A stretch of DNA of 64,000 nucleotides, from assembly GCA_934573855.1 (NCBI GenBank), contig CAKTMF010000002.1, positions 189,528 through 253,527 of the forward strand. Direction: 5' to 3'. The translations under genes were made by a program, and so were the position numbers. Source of the DNA: an uncultured Oscillospiraceae bacterium (lineage in GTDB: Bacteria > Bacillota > Clostridia > Oscillospirales > Oscillospiraceae). Below, piece after piece: positions 8,255 to 17,302 of the stretch. A model generated the notes under the pieces. It was not told the DNA's origin. It did not search any database and saw only the letters and a list, made by a program, of their open reading frames with translations. Each line of letters begins with the position of its first letter. The first letter of the stretch is position 1.

Positions 8255-9673
8255 ATGAAAAAGCTTATAGCAATGCTTCTGGCTGTGGTCATGGTGTTCG
8301 CACTGTGCGCCTGCGGCCAGCCCGCAGCCCCCGCAGAGCAGCCCGAGACCCCCGCAGAGCAGCCCGCCGAGGCTCCCGCAGAGGAAGTCAAGGAAGCCGC
8401 CCCCGATACCATCACCGTCATGGTGCCTCCCGTCACCAACGGCTACGGCGACATGATCAGAGCATGGGCCGAGGAGTGGAAGGTCGATCACCCCAACATC
8501 ACCGTTGAAGTGATCGAGACCTCCTGGGACGACCATAATTCCAAGCTCTCCACCATGGCTCTCGCCGGCGAAGCTCCCGACATCTCCGAGATCGCCTACT
8601 CCGCTCTCGGCTCCTACGTCGAGATGGGCGTCACCGTCGACATCTCCAAGTACGTCGACCTCTCCGACTACGATGACAACGCCGTCGGCTACATGACCCT
8701 TGAGGACACCGTTTACGGTCTGCCTCTCTACGTCACCATCCAGGCTCTCGGCGGCAACAAGGCCATGCTCGAGGAAGCCGGCGTTGACGTCGCGAAGGTC
8801 CAGTCCGAGGGTTGGACCTACGAGGAGTTCCTTGCCGCCATCCAGGCCGGCACCAAGGACGGCACCTTCGGCTTCGTTTTCGCGAACCAGGGCGTCACCA
8901 CCTCTGACTTCATCAACATATTCGGCGGCGCGGCCGGTCTGACCAACGCGTTCACCGACGATCTCAAGTACGCGTTCACCTCCCAGAACATGCTCAACCT
9001 CCTCAACGCCATCAGCGAGATCATCTCCTCCGGCGCTATGCCCAACTACACCGTTGCGGCCGGCGACCGTCTGAAGATGCTCCAGAAGGGCGAGACCATG
9101 GTCACCGGTAAGGCAATGCCTCTCTTCGAGAACAACTGCCGCACCAGCTCCGAGGCCGCAAAGGCCGGCCCCACCGAGGAAGGCTTCATCGAGATGGAAT
9201 ACGTGTTCCTGCCCGTTCCCCACATGGAAGGCGTTGCGCCCGCATGCTACGGCCAGGTCGACGGCCTGCTGCCCTTCATGAACAGCAACAGCACCGAGGA
9301 ACACCTTCAGAACGTCTGCGACTTCATGAACTTCCTCTGCTCCGGCGAGCGTGTTGCCGCTCTTGACAACACCCTGCTCCTGCCCTGCGTCAGCGAGACC
9401 GGCCGCGAGGCCCAGAAGAGCGCTGAGATCGTGCAGTCCGAGGGCAACGCCACCGCAGCCGCATACGGCATTTCCCTGGTCGTCACTCCTCCCGCAGGCA
9501 TCACCGCTGAGCAGTCCTCCAACGCTTCCCAGATCATGAACGAGGTCATCGTACCCAAGCTCGAGGCTCTCATAGCCGGCGAGGCCACCGCAGAGGAAGT
9601 CTATCAGGCTATCTGCGAGGCAGCCTTCGGCGTGTTCGGCGAAGAGAACTGCGAGACCGGTCTGATCGCCTGA
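8255..9673 (+). CDS. ABC transporter substrate-binding lipoprotein, sugar type
   Basis: A 472-aa extracellular binding protein of the family-1 (MalE-like) type. Residues 1-20 are a lipoprotein signal ending in lipobox LCAC (C20), followed by a Pro/Ala/Glu linker and then DTITVMVPPVTNGYGDMI, a typical start of a sugar-binding fold. It is the first gene of the long operon; two MalF/MalG-type permeases follow. With MurQ, AnmK, NamZ and NagZ downstream, the likely ligand is a peptidoglycan-derived amino sugar or disaccharide, but this is inference. A strong terminator right after the gene probably sets a high ratio of binding protein to permease. The start has AAAGGA nine bases upstream. Confidence 0.92.
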   Translation: MKKLIAMLLAVVMVFALCACGQPAAPAEQPETPAEQPAEAPAEEVKEAAPDTITVMVPPVTNGYGDMIRAWAEEWKVDHPNITVEVIETSWDDHNSKLSTMALAGEAPDISEIAYSALGSYVEMGVTVDISKYVDLSDYDDNAVGYMTLEDTVYGLPLYVTIQALGGNKAMLEEAGVDVAKVQSEGWTYEEFLAAIQAGTKDGTFGFVFANQGVTTSDFINIFGGAAGLTNAFTDDLKYAFTSQNMLNLLNAISEIISSGAMPNYTVAAGDRLKMLQKGETMVTGKAMPLFENNCRTSSEAAKAGPTEEGFIEMEYVFLPVPHMEGVAPACYGQVDGLLPFMNSNSTEEHLQNVCDFMNFLCSGERVAALDNTLLLPCVSETGREAQKSAEIVQSEGNATAAAYGISLVVTPPAGITAEQSSNASQIMNEVIVPKLEALIAGEATAEEVYQAICEAAFGVFGEENCETGLIA

Positions 9674-9709
9674 TCGCCCACCTGCTGAACAAGCATAGCA
9701 TCTGATTTG

Positions 9710-9742
9710 GCGGGCCTGCTTTATTAGGCAGGCCCGCTTTTT
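9710..9742 (+). terminator. Partial terminator inside the operon
   Basis: A 10-bp stem GCGGGCCTGC and complement is followed by TTTTT. It separates the binding protein gene from the permease genes and probably lowers downstream transcription rather than ending it, since no new promoter is obvious before 9818. Confidence 0.8.
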
Positions 9743-9817
9743 GGTCAGGGTATATCCGAGGGCGTCCGCCGGGGCGCCCCGGGATATGCCGCAGAAAACA
9801 GAAACGGAGAATGTGTC

Positions 9818-10729
9818 ATGAGTCCAGAAGCTTACCCGACCCTGAGAAAAAAGAGATTCCGCTTTACGCAGGACGACGCGGCGGGCTACCTCTTCATCTT
9901 TTTTGCCGTAGCCGTCTACGCCGTGTTCACGATCTACCCGCTCATATCCGCCGTCATCACCAGCTTTCAGAAGTACAAGCCCTTCGGCTCGGAGTGGGTG
10001 GCGTGGAAGAACTACAAGGACACGCTGCACAACGAGCTGTTCTGGAAGGCGCTGAAGAACACGGCGGTATACACCGTCGTGACCATCCCGCTCTCGCTCC
10101 TGATCGCGTTCTGCATAGCGATACTCATCGTGCCGTTCAGGAAAAGGACCCAGTCGCTCTTCAAGTCCATCTACTATATCCCCGCCGTGGCCTCGGGCGT
10201 GGCGCTGAGCGTGGTGTGGCTGTGGATATATAACTCCTCCCCCGCCGGCCTCGCGAACCAAATAATCGGCCTCTTTGGCGCAGACTCGCTCAACTGGCTG
10301 GCCTCCAGCAAGACCGCCATGCTCTCGCTCATCATCATGGCGCTCCTGAGCGGTCAGGGGCAGAACGTCATCATCTACATAGCCGCGCTCCTCTCCATCG
10401 ACAACTCCTATTTCGAGGCGGCGGAGATAGACGGGGCGACCTTCATGCAGAAGGTGCGCTTCATCGTCTGGCCGCTGTGCAAGCCGACCACCCTGTTTCT
10501 GCTGGTCACGGGCATTATCGGCTCGTTCCAGGTGTTCATGAACTCCTACATGATGACCGGCGGCGGCCCGGACAACAACACCACCATGGTGGGTCTCCTC
10601 ATTTTCAACAACGCCTTTGTCTACGGCAAGTACGGCATAGCCTGCGCCCAGGCCGTGCTGCTGACGATAATCATCGCCATTCTCACCGCTGTGCAGTTCA
10701 AGATCAGCGGCGACGACGTGGAATACTGA
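9818..10729 (+). CDS. Sugar ABC transporter permease, MalF type
   Basis: A 303-aa inner-membrane permease with six predicted helices. The EAA loop that contacts the ATPase is visible as EAAEIDGATFMQKVRFIVWPL. It pairs with the MalG-type permease 16 bases downstream to form the channel for the lipoprotein upstream. No ATPase gene exists in the operon, so a shared MsmX/UgpC-type ATPase encoded elsewhere must power it, a common arrangement in Firmicutes. The start is the ATG following GGAG. Confidence 0.92.
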   Translation: MSPEAYPTLRKKRFRFTQDDAAGYLFIFFAVAVYAVFTIYPLISAVITSFQKYKPFGSEWVAWKNYKDTLHNELFWKALKNTAVYTVVTIPLSLLIAFCIAILIVPFRKRTQSLFKSIYYIPAVASGVALSVVWLWIYNSSPAGLANQIIGLFGADSLNWLASSKTAMLSLIIMALLSGQGQNVIIYIAALLSIDNSYFEAAEIDGATFMQKVRFIVWPLCKPTTLFLLVTGIIGSFQVFMNSYMMTGGGPDNNTTMVGLLIFNNAFVYGKYGIACAQAVLLTIIIAILTAVQFKISGDDVEY

Positions 10730-10745
10730 GAAAGGGGGAAGCAAG

Positions 10746-11612
10746 ATGTCTACCGGTCTATACTCCCAGCACCTTGACAGGCCCCATGTGGCAAAAATAC
10801 GCAATATCCTCATCGCCGTGCTGCTGATATTCTTCGGGATAGTGGTGCTTTTCCCGCTGGTATACATGGCGGCGTGGTCGTTCGGCCCCGCGGTGGAGGT
10901 GTCCTCGAACGCCTATAACATCATCCCCTCCTCGTGGTCGCTGGATTCCTACCGCTCCTTCTTCGCGTTCAGCCCGTATTCATGGCGCTGGATACTCAAC
11001 AGCTTTATCGTCGCGGTCTGCACGGTGGTCCTTAACGTGGTCTTTGCCGGGATGGCGGGCTACGCCTTCTCGAAGATCGACTTCAAGGGCAGCAAAGCGC
11101 TCTTCTTCATCATCCTCCTCGGCATGATGATCCCCTATCAGGTCACGCAGGTCCCGCTCTACATACTCATCGTCAACAAGTTCAAGATGACCAACACCTA
11201 CGCCGCGCTGATACTGCCCGGCTGCTGCACGGCGTACAACATCTTCCTCGCCAAGCAGTTCTTCTCCGGCATACCCACCGCGCTCATCGAAAACGCCAAG
11301 GTCGAGGGCGCGAGCCAGTTCCGCATTTTCCGCAGCATAATCATCCCCCTGAGCAAGACCATCCTCGCCGTCATGGCCATAAACACCTTCATGGCGACGT
11401 GGAACACCTTCTTCTGGCCGTTCCTCGTGACCAGCAAGGACTATATGTACACCATCCAGGTCGGTCTCAAGACCTTCAAGTTCGCAAACGGCACTCTCTT
11501 CTCACCCATGATGGCGGGCGCGGTGGTGTCGTCGCTGCCGATGTTCATCCTGTTCTTCTCGCTGCAGAAATACTTCCTTGAGGGCGTCACCATCGGCGCC
11601 GTCAAGGGCTGA
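10746..11612 (+). CDS. Sugar ABC transporter permease, MalG type
   Basis: A 288-aa permease with six predicted helices and the EAA-like loop ENAKVEGASQFRIFRSIIIP. Partner of the preceding permease; the two make the heterodimeric membrane channel of a carbohydrate uptake system (CUT1-like). A G-rich ribosome binding site precedes the ATG. It is followed after 11 bases by the GNAT gene, so the transporter and the catabolic genes are one transcript. Confidence 0.92.
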   Translation: MSTGLYSQHLDRPHVAKIRNILIAVLLIFFGIVVLFPLVYMAAWSFGPAVEVSSNAYNIIPSSWSLDSYRSFFAFSPYSWRWILNSFIVAVCTVVLNVVFAGMAGYAFSKIDFKGSKALFFIILLGMMIPYQVTQVPLYILIVNKFKMTNTYAALILPGCCTAYNIFLAKQFFSGIPTALIENAKVEGASQFRIFRSIIIPLSKTILAVMAINTFMATWNTFFWPFLVTSKDYMYTIQVGLKTFKFANGTLFSPMMAGAVVSSLPMFILFFSLQKYFLEGVTIGAVKG

Positions 11613-11623
11613 GGAGGCGCTCC

Positions 11624-12589
11624 TTGATCCGCACATACCTCCCGGAGGATAAGCCCGCGCTCCTCCGGCTGTGGGACGGCGCGGGGGCAAAGCTCGGCTA
11701 CGCGCCGCAGGACGCGGATGGCCTTGACGCCATACTCACCGCCCACCCGTTCTTCATGCCGGAGCATACCTTCGTTCTGGAAGAGGGCGGGCAGGTCCGC
11801 GGCTTTGTGAACGGCTGCACCGGCGCGGGAATACCGCGCGGGGAGTACCGCGGCTACATGAGCTGCCTCATCCTCGACGGCGAAGCGGACACGGACAAAA
11901 ACACCGCCCTGCTCCTTGCCGCGCTGGAGGAGTCCTTCCGCGAAAAGGGCCGGACGGAGATAGCCGTCACCTGCTTTGACCCCATACGGCTCCCGTGGAT
12001 CATCCCCGGCACGGACGGCTGCCAGCACAACAACATGCCCGGCGTCGCGAAGGACATCCCCCTTTACTCCCGCATGCTCTCCCTCGGCTATACCGAGGCC
12101 GGGACCGAGCAGGCCATGTACTTCGACCTGAGCGGTTATTCCGTACCTGCGGAGATACTGGAAAAGGAGCGCAGGATGGCCGCGGAGGGCTACTTCGTCG
12201 ACTGGTACAGGGAAGGCGTCCACGAGGGAGTGGAGGAAATGGTCGCGGCGCTTGATAACCCGCTCTGGAGCGCGGAGATACCCCACGCTGCCCACAGCGG
12301 CATGAAGCTCCTTGTGGGACTCAAGGGGAACACGGTCGCGGGCTTCACCGGCCCGGTCTACCCCCAGCCCACCGGACGGGGATACTTCGCCGGTATCGCC
12401 GTCGCGCCGGGATACGAGAACCACGGTCTCGGAAAGCTGCTGTTCTACCGGCTCTGCGAGGCCGAGAGGGACTGCGGCGCGCGCTATATGTCCCTTTTCA
12501 CCGGCATAAACAACCATGCCGCCAACATCTATCGAAAGGCCGGCTTTGAGACGCGGCGCTATTTCGCCGTGATGATCAAGGCGCTGTGA
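11624..12589 (+). CDS. GNAT family N-acetyltransferase, two-domain
   Basis: A 321-aa protein with two GNAT-like halves. The C-terminal half carries the acetyl-CoA loop VAPGYENHGLGKLLFYRL (N-H-G-L-G as the Q/RxxGxG/A motif) and a typical GNAT ending, AANIYRKAGFETRRYF. The N-terminal half is degenerate. The TTG start has GAGGAGG seven bases upstream. It sits between the importer and a PIG-L-like protein in the amino-sugar operon. One attractive possibility is re-N-acetylation of de-N-acetylated glucosamine or muramic acid from modified cell walls so that later enzymes can use it; no direct evidence exists for this substrate. Confidence 0.85.
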   Translation: MIRTYLPEDKPALLRLWDGAGAKLGYAPQDADGLDAILTAHPFFMPEHTFVLEEGGQVRGFVNGCTGAGIPRGEYRGYMSCLILDGEADTDKNTALLLAALEESFREKGRTEIAVTCFDPIRLPWIIPGTDGCQHNNMPGVAKDIPLYSRMLSLGYTEAGTEQAMYFDLSGYSVPAEILEKERRMAAEGYFVDWYREGVHEGVEEMVAALDNPLWSAEIPHAAHSGMKLLVGLKGNTVAGFTGPVYPQPTGRGYFAGIAVAPGYENHGLGKLLFYRLCEAERDCGARYMSLFTGINNHAANIYRKAGFETRRYFAVMIKAL

Positions 12590-12590
12590 T

Positions 12591-13283
12591 ATGAAATACG
12601 AACGTATACTTGCCGTCGGCGGGCATATCGGAGACGCCGAGCTGACCTGCGGCGGCGTCCTCGCCACCTGTGCCGCGGCGGGCGGACACATCGCGACTCT
12701 GGCGCTCACCGCCGGGGAGCGCGGCAATCCCCCCGGAATGAGCGCGGCGGAGTACCGCGTGCAGAAGCTCCGCGAGGCGGAGGAGTTCGCCGCCATGCTC
12801 TCCGGCCGCTCCTATGTGCTGGACTACCCGGACGGGGAGCTGCCCTTTGACAAGGAAGCCGCGCTGAAGATAACCGATATCATCCGCGCGGAAAAGCCCG
12901 ATCTCATCCTCACCCACCACGAGACGAGCATGCACCGCGACCACGCCTGCTGCAGCCGTCTTGTGCGCGAGGCATGGTTCCTTGCCTCCCTCCGCGGTCT
13001 CGAACGGGAGGATCCCGCCTGCTTCGCGCCGCTGCGCTTCGCGGAAAACTGGGAGGATGCCGCCGGCTTCCAGCCCTATGAGTATATCGAGGTCAGCGAG
13101 GAGGGCTTTGCCCTCTGGCAGAGAGCCGTCGTCACGCACTGGTTCGTCACCGGAAGCACCAGCTTCCCCTATTTTGAATATTACTCCCATCTCAAGCGCC
13201 TGCGGGGCATCGAGGCACGCAAAGCCTATGCCGAGGCCTACATGCGCCTGCCGGAGGAGAGGCGGGTAATCACTTCTCTCTGA
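12591..13283 (+). CDS. PIG-L/LmbE-like deacetylase family protein with altered active-site motif
   Basis: A 230-aa protein of the PIG-L fold. The usual AHPDDxE motif is replaced by GGHIGDAE (residues 10-17): metal ligands H12 and D15 remain, but the first Asp, the general base in characterised members such as MshB, is Gly14. The HHETSMHRDH region supplies further histidines. It may use another base, another reaction, or be a binding protein. It starts one base after the GNAT stop and is followed by murQ, so it is firmly in the operon. Deacetylation of an N-acetyl amino sugar would be the family expectation; the altered motif makes this uncertain. Confidence 0.82.
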   Translation: MKYERILAVGGHIGDAELTCGGVLATCAAAGGHIATLALTAGERGNPPGMSAAEYRVQKLREAEEFAAMLSGRSYVLDYPDGELPFDKEAALKITDIIRAEKPDLILTHHETSMHRDHACCSRLVREAWFLASLRGLEREDPACFAPLRFAENWEDAAGFQPYEYIEVSEEGFALWQRAVVTHWFVTGSTSFPYFEYYSHLKRLRGIEARKAYAEAYMRLPEERRVITSL

Positions 13284-13303
13284 TAAACGGAGGAGAACGC
13301 ACT

Positions 13304-14203
13304 ATGGATTGGAATCAGATCAAAACCGAGGAGCGCAACGCCCTCACCCGGAACATCGACACGCTCGACACCGTGGACATGCTCCGCGTCATCAACAGCG
13401 AGGATAAAAAGGTCGCCTTCGCCGTGGAAAAGGAGCTTGACCACATCGCGCAGGCGGTCGACCTCATATACGAGCGGCTGCGTCAGGGCGGGCGGCTGGT
13501 GTACATCGGCTGCGGCACGTCCGGGCGGCTCGGCATACTCGACGCCGTGGAGTGTCCGCCGACCTTCTCCACCGACCCCGAGCAGGTCGTCGGCATTATC
13601 GCGGGCGGCTACAACGCCATCTTCCGGGCCGTCGAGGGCGCGGAGGACAGCCGCGAGCTGGGGCGCGAGGATCTTGAAAAAATAAACTTCTGCGCAAAGG
13701 ACGTGCTGGTCGGCATAGCCGCCTCCGGCAGGACGCCCTATGTGCTGGGCGCGATGGAATACGCCCGCGAGACGGGCGCGAACACCGTGGGCGTCACCTG
13801 CTGCCCCGGCTCCGACGTGGAGAAGGCAGCGGACATCGCCATCACTCCCGTCCCCGGCCCCGAGGTCGTCACCGGCTCCACCCGCATGAAGAGCGGCACC
13901 GCGCAGAAGATGGTGCTCAACATGCTCTCCACCGGCACGATGATAAAGCTCGGCAAGGTCTACGGCAATCTGATGGTGGACGTCAAGCCCTCCAACGAAA
14001 AGCTCGTCCGCCGCTGTGTGCGCATAGTGCGCGAGGCCGCCGGCGTCTCCGAGGAGGAGGCCGTAAGGCTCCTCGAGCAATGCTCCTACAGTCCAAAGAC
14101 CGCCATCGTCATGGCGCTCTGCGGCGTCGGCGAGAGTGAGGCGCGGGAGCTTCTGGACAGAAACGACGGCCGTATCTCCGGCGCGGTCGGAAAGGAGCGC
14201 TGA
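13304..14203 (+). CDS. murQ: N-acetylmuramic acid 6-phosphate etherase
   Basis: A 299-aa SIS-domain enzyme that cleaves the lactyl ether of MurNAc-6-phosphate to GlcNAc-6-phosphate and lactate in the cytoplasm. The signature GCGTSGRLGILDAVECPPTF is present, with E83 and E114 at the positions of the two catalytic glutamates of the E. coli enzyme. Length is normal. The start follows GGAGGAG. MurQ is the convergence point of this operon: both AnmK (from 1,6-anhydro-MurNAc) and the downstream sugar kinase (from MurNAc) would feed it. Identification is very secure. Confidence 0.97.
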   Translation: MDWNQIKTEERNALTRNIDTLDTVDMLRVINSEDKKVAFAVEKELDHIAQAVDLIYERLRQGGRLVYIGCGTSGRLGILDAVECPPTFSTDPEQVVGIIAGGYNAIFRAVEGAEDSRELGREDLEKINFCAKDVLVGIAASGRTPYVLGAMEYARETGANTVGVTCCPGSDVEKAADIAITPVPGPEVVTGSTRMKSGTAQKMVLNMLSTGTMIKLGKVYGNLMVDVKPSNEKLVRRCVRIVREAAGVSEEEAVRLLEQCSYSPKTAIVMALCGVGESEARELLDRNDGRISGAVGKER

Positions 14204-14204
14204 T

Positions 14205-14951
14205 ATGGCGTTTCTCCGCTGTGACTATCATTCGACGCTCCTTGATATGAGTACCTCGTTCATCGCCTCCCTGCCCGACTCCGTCTACCTTGACAAGGCA
14301 CCTGTGCTGTATCTCCTGCACGGGCTGTCGGACAACTGCACGGGCTGGAGCCGCTACACCCGCGTCGACCGCTACGCCTATGACCATCAGGTCGCGGTCA
14401 TCATGCCGGAGGTGCAGCGAAGCTTCTACACCGACATGGCGATGGGCATGGAATATTTCTCCTACATAACCGAGGAGCTGCCCGCCTTCTGCCGTCACAC
14501 CTTCGGGCTGAGCCGGGAGCGGGAGCTAAATTACGTCGCGGGGCTTTCCATGGGCGGCTACGGCGCGCTCAAGTGCGCGCTTAAAAGGCCGGAAAGCTAC
14601 GCCGCGTGCGCAGCGTTTTCCTCCGTGACCGACTACCCCGGGCGCGCGGCGCGCGCCGACGAGCGGGAGCGGCGCGAGATAAGGGCCATCGTCGGCCCCG
14701 ACGGCATAGTCCCCGAGGACGAGGATCTCTTCGCCCTCCTCAAAAAGGCCGACGCCTCCGCCCTGCCTGAATTTTACATGACCTGCGGCGAGCAGGACGC
14801 GCTGTATGACGAAAACGTCCGCTTCGCCCGCGCGCTCGAGGAAAAGGGCGCGAGGCTCCGCTTTGACCACTGGGAGGGTACTCACAGCTGGGAGCTGTGG
14901 GACCGCTCGGTAAAGCAGACCATGGAGCTTTTCTTCGAAAACAGAAGATGA
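14205..14951 (+). CDS. Alpha/beta hydrolase, esterase D/tributyrin esterase family
   Basis: A 248-aa serine esterase. Visible features are the oxyanion loop LLHGLSDNCTGW, the nucleophile elbow GLSMGGYG (S115), and a C-terminal THSW histidine, the pattern of the FGH/EstA group of small acetyl esterases. There is no signal peptide, so it acts in the cytoplasm. I chose the ATG one base after the murQ stop, with AAGGAG upstream, over an earlier in-frame Met inside murQ. In this operon it could remove O-acetyl groups from 6-O-acetylated muramic acid, a common wall modification; that role is inference from context only. Confidence 0.88.
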   Translation: MAFLRCDYHSTLLDMSTSFIASLPDSVYLDKAPVLYLLHGLSDNCTGWSRYTRVDRYAYDHQVAVIMPEVQRSFYTDMAMGMEYFSYITEELPAFCRHTFGLSRERELNYVAGLSMGGYGALKCALKRPESYAACAAFSSVTDYPGRAARADERERREIRAIVGPDGIVPEDEDLFALLKKADASALPEFYMTCGEQDALYDENVRFARALEEKGARLRFDHWEGTHSWELWDRSVKQTMELFFENRR

Positions 14952-14965
14952 AAGGACAGTTGCTT

Positions 14966-16147
14966 ATGCACCCTTTGTGCGGTTTGTGGGAAAAGGAGTC
15001 CCGGCTCGTGATAGGACTCATGTCCGGGACCTCGGTGGACGCCGTTGACGCGGCGCTCGTGAGGATCCACGGGTACGGACAGACCACACGGGTGGAGCAG
15101 CTGTCCTTTATTTCCGTCCCCTTCCCTCCGGAGGTCAGAGCGCGGATACTGTCCGCGGCCGGCGGCGAGCCGGTCACTGCGGGCGAGCTGTGCCGCCTTA
15201 AGACCCTCCTCGGCATACTCTATGCCGACGCGTGCGAGGCTCTGTGCGCTCACGCCGGGGTGAAAAAGGAGGACATCGACCTCGTCGGCAGCCACGGCCA
15301 GACCATCTGGCACGAGCCGAGGCCGTCGGAATATCTCGGCCGCACGTTTGCCTCCACCCTTCAGATCGGCGAGGAGGCGGAGATAGCCCAGCGCATGGGC
15401 TGCGTGGTAGCGGGGGATTTCCGCGTCCGTGACGTGGCGGCCGGCGGACAGGGCGCGCCGCTCGTGCCGTATACGGAATATCTGCTCTTTCGCGACGAGG
15501 AACACGCCGTCGCGCTTCAGAATATCGGCGGTATCGGCAACATCACCGTCATACCGCCCCACGCCCGGCTCGCGGACACCGTGGCCTTTGACACCGGGCC
15601 GGGAAACATGGTGATGGACGCGCTGGTCTCCGAAATGACCGGCGGACGGCAGACCTACGACGACGAGGGGCGGCTCGCGGCCTCAGGCGAGATAAACCGC
15701 CGGCTCCTCGACTGGATGCTGGAGGACGAGTATCTCTCCCGCCCGCTCCCCAAGACCACCGGGCGCGAGCTGTACGGCAGGGCGTATGTCGCGGCGCTGC
15801 GCGAAAAGGCCGCAGCCCTGCACGTTTCCGACCTTGACCTGCTCGCCACGGCCAACGCCTTTACCGCCATGAGCATAGCCGTCGGGATCGACAGCTTCTC
15901 CCCCGTGTACCCGGAGCGGCTCATCGTGGGCGGCGGCGGGAGCCACAATCTGACCCTGCTTGAAAACCTGCGCCTCGCCCTGCCCGGCTGCCGGATCATG
16001 AGCGGGGAGGAGGCCGGCTATTCCAGCGACGCCAAGGAGGCCGTGGCCTTCGCGGTGCTGGCGAACGAGACGCTTTTCCACCAATGCAACAACGCCCCCG
16101 CCGTCACCGGCGCGGCCCCCGTGGTCATGGGCAAACTGAGCTTTTAG
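14966..16147 (+). CDS. anmK: Anhydro-N-acetylmuramic acid kinase
   Basis: A 393-aa ASKHA-fold kinase that opens and phosphorylates 1,6-anhydro-MurNAc to MurNAc-6-phosphate with ATP. Signature segments are GLMSGTSVDAVD, GDFRVRDVAAGGQGAPLVP, FDTGPGNMVMDA and VGGGGSHN. I chose the ATG with AAAGGA nine bases upstream; an ATG 18 bases earlier overlaps the esterase stop as ATGA but has no good ribosome binding site. Anhydro sugars are products of lytic transglycosylases, so the cell can use fragments shed by other bacteria as well as its own. It feeds MurQ, encoded two genes upstream. Confidence 0.96.
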   Translation: MHPLCGLWEKESRLVIGLMSGTSVDAVDAALVRIHGYGQTTRVEQLSFISVPFPPEVRARILSAAGGEPVTAGELCRLKTLLGILYADACEALCAHAGVKKEDIDLVGSHGQTIWHEPRPSEYLGRTFASTLQIGEEAEIAQRMGCVVAGDFRVRDVAAGGQGAPLVPYTEYLLFRDEEHAVALQNIGGIGNITVIPPHARLADTVAFDTGPGNMVMDALVSEMTGGRQTYDDEGRLAASGEINRRLLDWMLEDEYLSRPLPKTTGRELYGRAYVAALREKAAALHVSDLDLLATANAFTAMSIAVGIDSFSPVYPERLIVGGGGSHNLTLLENLRLALPGCRIMSGEEAGYSSDAKEAVAFAVLANETLFHQCNNAPAVTGAAPVVMGKLSF

Positions 16148-16155
16148 GAGCGGCC

Positions 16156-17292
16156 ATGATAAAACTTGGGATCGACCGGATAGACGAATATCTTCCGCTG
16201 CTCTCGGACGGGCGCGTGGCTCTGCTCACCTCCGTCACGGGACGCAGCAGCGATAATGTCTCCACCGTGGACATACTGCGCGGCCGCTGCGCCCTCACGG
16301 CGCTGCTCGCCCCGGAGCATGGCATACGCGGCGACTATCACGACGGACGCGACGTCGCCGACGAGACGGACGCCGCCACATCTCTGCCCGTATACAGTCT
16401 CTATTCCACGGCGGACAAGCACCTCACGCCGGAAATGCTGGATAAGTTCGACATCCTGGTGTATGATATTCAGGACGTGGGACTGCGCTTTTACACCTTT
16501 ATTTCCACGCTCTATAACGTCATGCACGACTGCGCCGCGGCCGGCAAGCGCGTGGTCGTCCTCGACCGGCCCGACCCGCTGGGCGGCGAGATCGTGGAGG
16601 GCGGCATTCTCCGGCCGCGCTACCGGAGCTTTGTCGGCTGCTGTGAGATACCGGTGCGCTATGCCCTCACCGTGGGCGAGTTTGCCCGGATGATAAACGA
16701 GAAGGAGCATATCGGCTGCGACCTCGCGGTCGTTCCGCTGGACGGCTGGCACAGGGAGCAGTTCACGCAATGGGGCAGGATATGGCACATGCCAAGTCTC
16801 GCCCTGTCCACCTACGAGGCGACGGTCCTGTACGCCGGGACCTGCATTTTCGAGGGTACGGCTCTTTCGGAGGGGCGCGGCACCTCCGCCCCCATGCGCA
16901 TTATCGGCGCGCCCGGCGTGGACGGGGAGAAAATGCTGCGGGAATTTCACGCACGGAAGCTCCCCGGCGCGGAGGCCACCCCCGTATACTTCGATCCCAC
17001 CGCCTCCAAGCACAGGGGCGAGGTCTGCGGCGGTCTCATGCTCCATGTGACCGATTACGAGACGATACGCCCCGTGGCTCTGGGCGTGGAGCTGCTGGAC
17101 ATCTTCCGCACGCTCTACCCGGAGCAGTCCGTCTTTACCCCGCCGTATAACCCCGGCGGACGGCGCGGCATAGAGCTGCTGACCGGGCGCGGCGACTTCG
17201 TCAACGGCTTTGACAAGGATAAGATCCTGTCCGACTACGCGCGGGAGAGTGAGAGCTTTCGCCGCGAAATGGCCGTATATCATATGTACTGA
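16156..17292 (+). CDS. namZ: DUF1343 family exo-beta-N-acetylmuramidase (NamZ type)
   Basis: A 378-aa member of the DUF1343 family, whose B. subtilis representative NamZ releases MurNAc from the non-reducing end of peptidoglycan fragments. Family-typical stretches are LLAPEHGIRGD, DILVYDIQDVGLRFYTFIST, VVVLDRPDPLGG and the late PPYNPGGRRG. There is no signal peptide, unlike the secreted B. subtilis enzyme, so it probably acts on imported disaccharides such as MurNAc-GlcNAc. The ATG follows a GGAG site, eight bases after anmK. It works together with NagZ, encoded next. Confidence 0.92.
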   Translation: MIKLGIDRIDEYLPLLSDGRVALLTSVTGRSSDNVSTVDILRGRCALTALLAPEHGIRGDYHDGRDVADETDAATSLPVYSLYSTADKHLTPEMLDKFDILVYDIQDVGLRFYTFISTLYNVMHDCAAAGKRVVVLDRPDPLGGEIVEGGILRPRYRSFVGCCEIPVRYALTVGEFARMINEKEHIGCDLAVVPLDGWHREQFTQWGRIWHMPSLALSTYEATVLYAGTCIFEGTALSEGRGTSAPMRIIGAPGVDGEKMLREFHARKLPGAEATPVYFDPTASKHRGEVCGGLMLHVTDYETIRPVALGVELLDIFRTLYPEQSVFTPPYNPGGRRGIELLTGRGDFVNGFDKDKILSDYARESESFRREMAVYHMY

Positions 17293-17302
17293 GGGTGGTA
17301 TC

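Noticed and set aside
8231..10867. An 878-codon antisense frame over the binding protein and permease genes
   Set aside because: Same GC-driven shadow effect; low-complexity composition, no ribosome binding site, and it crosses the terminator at 9710.
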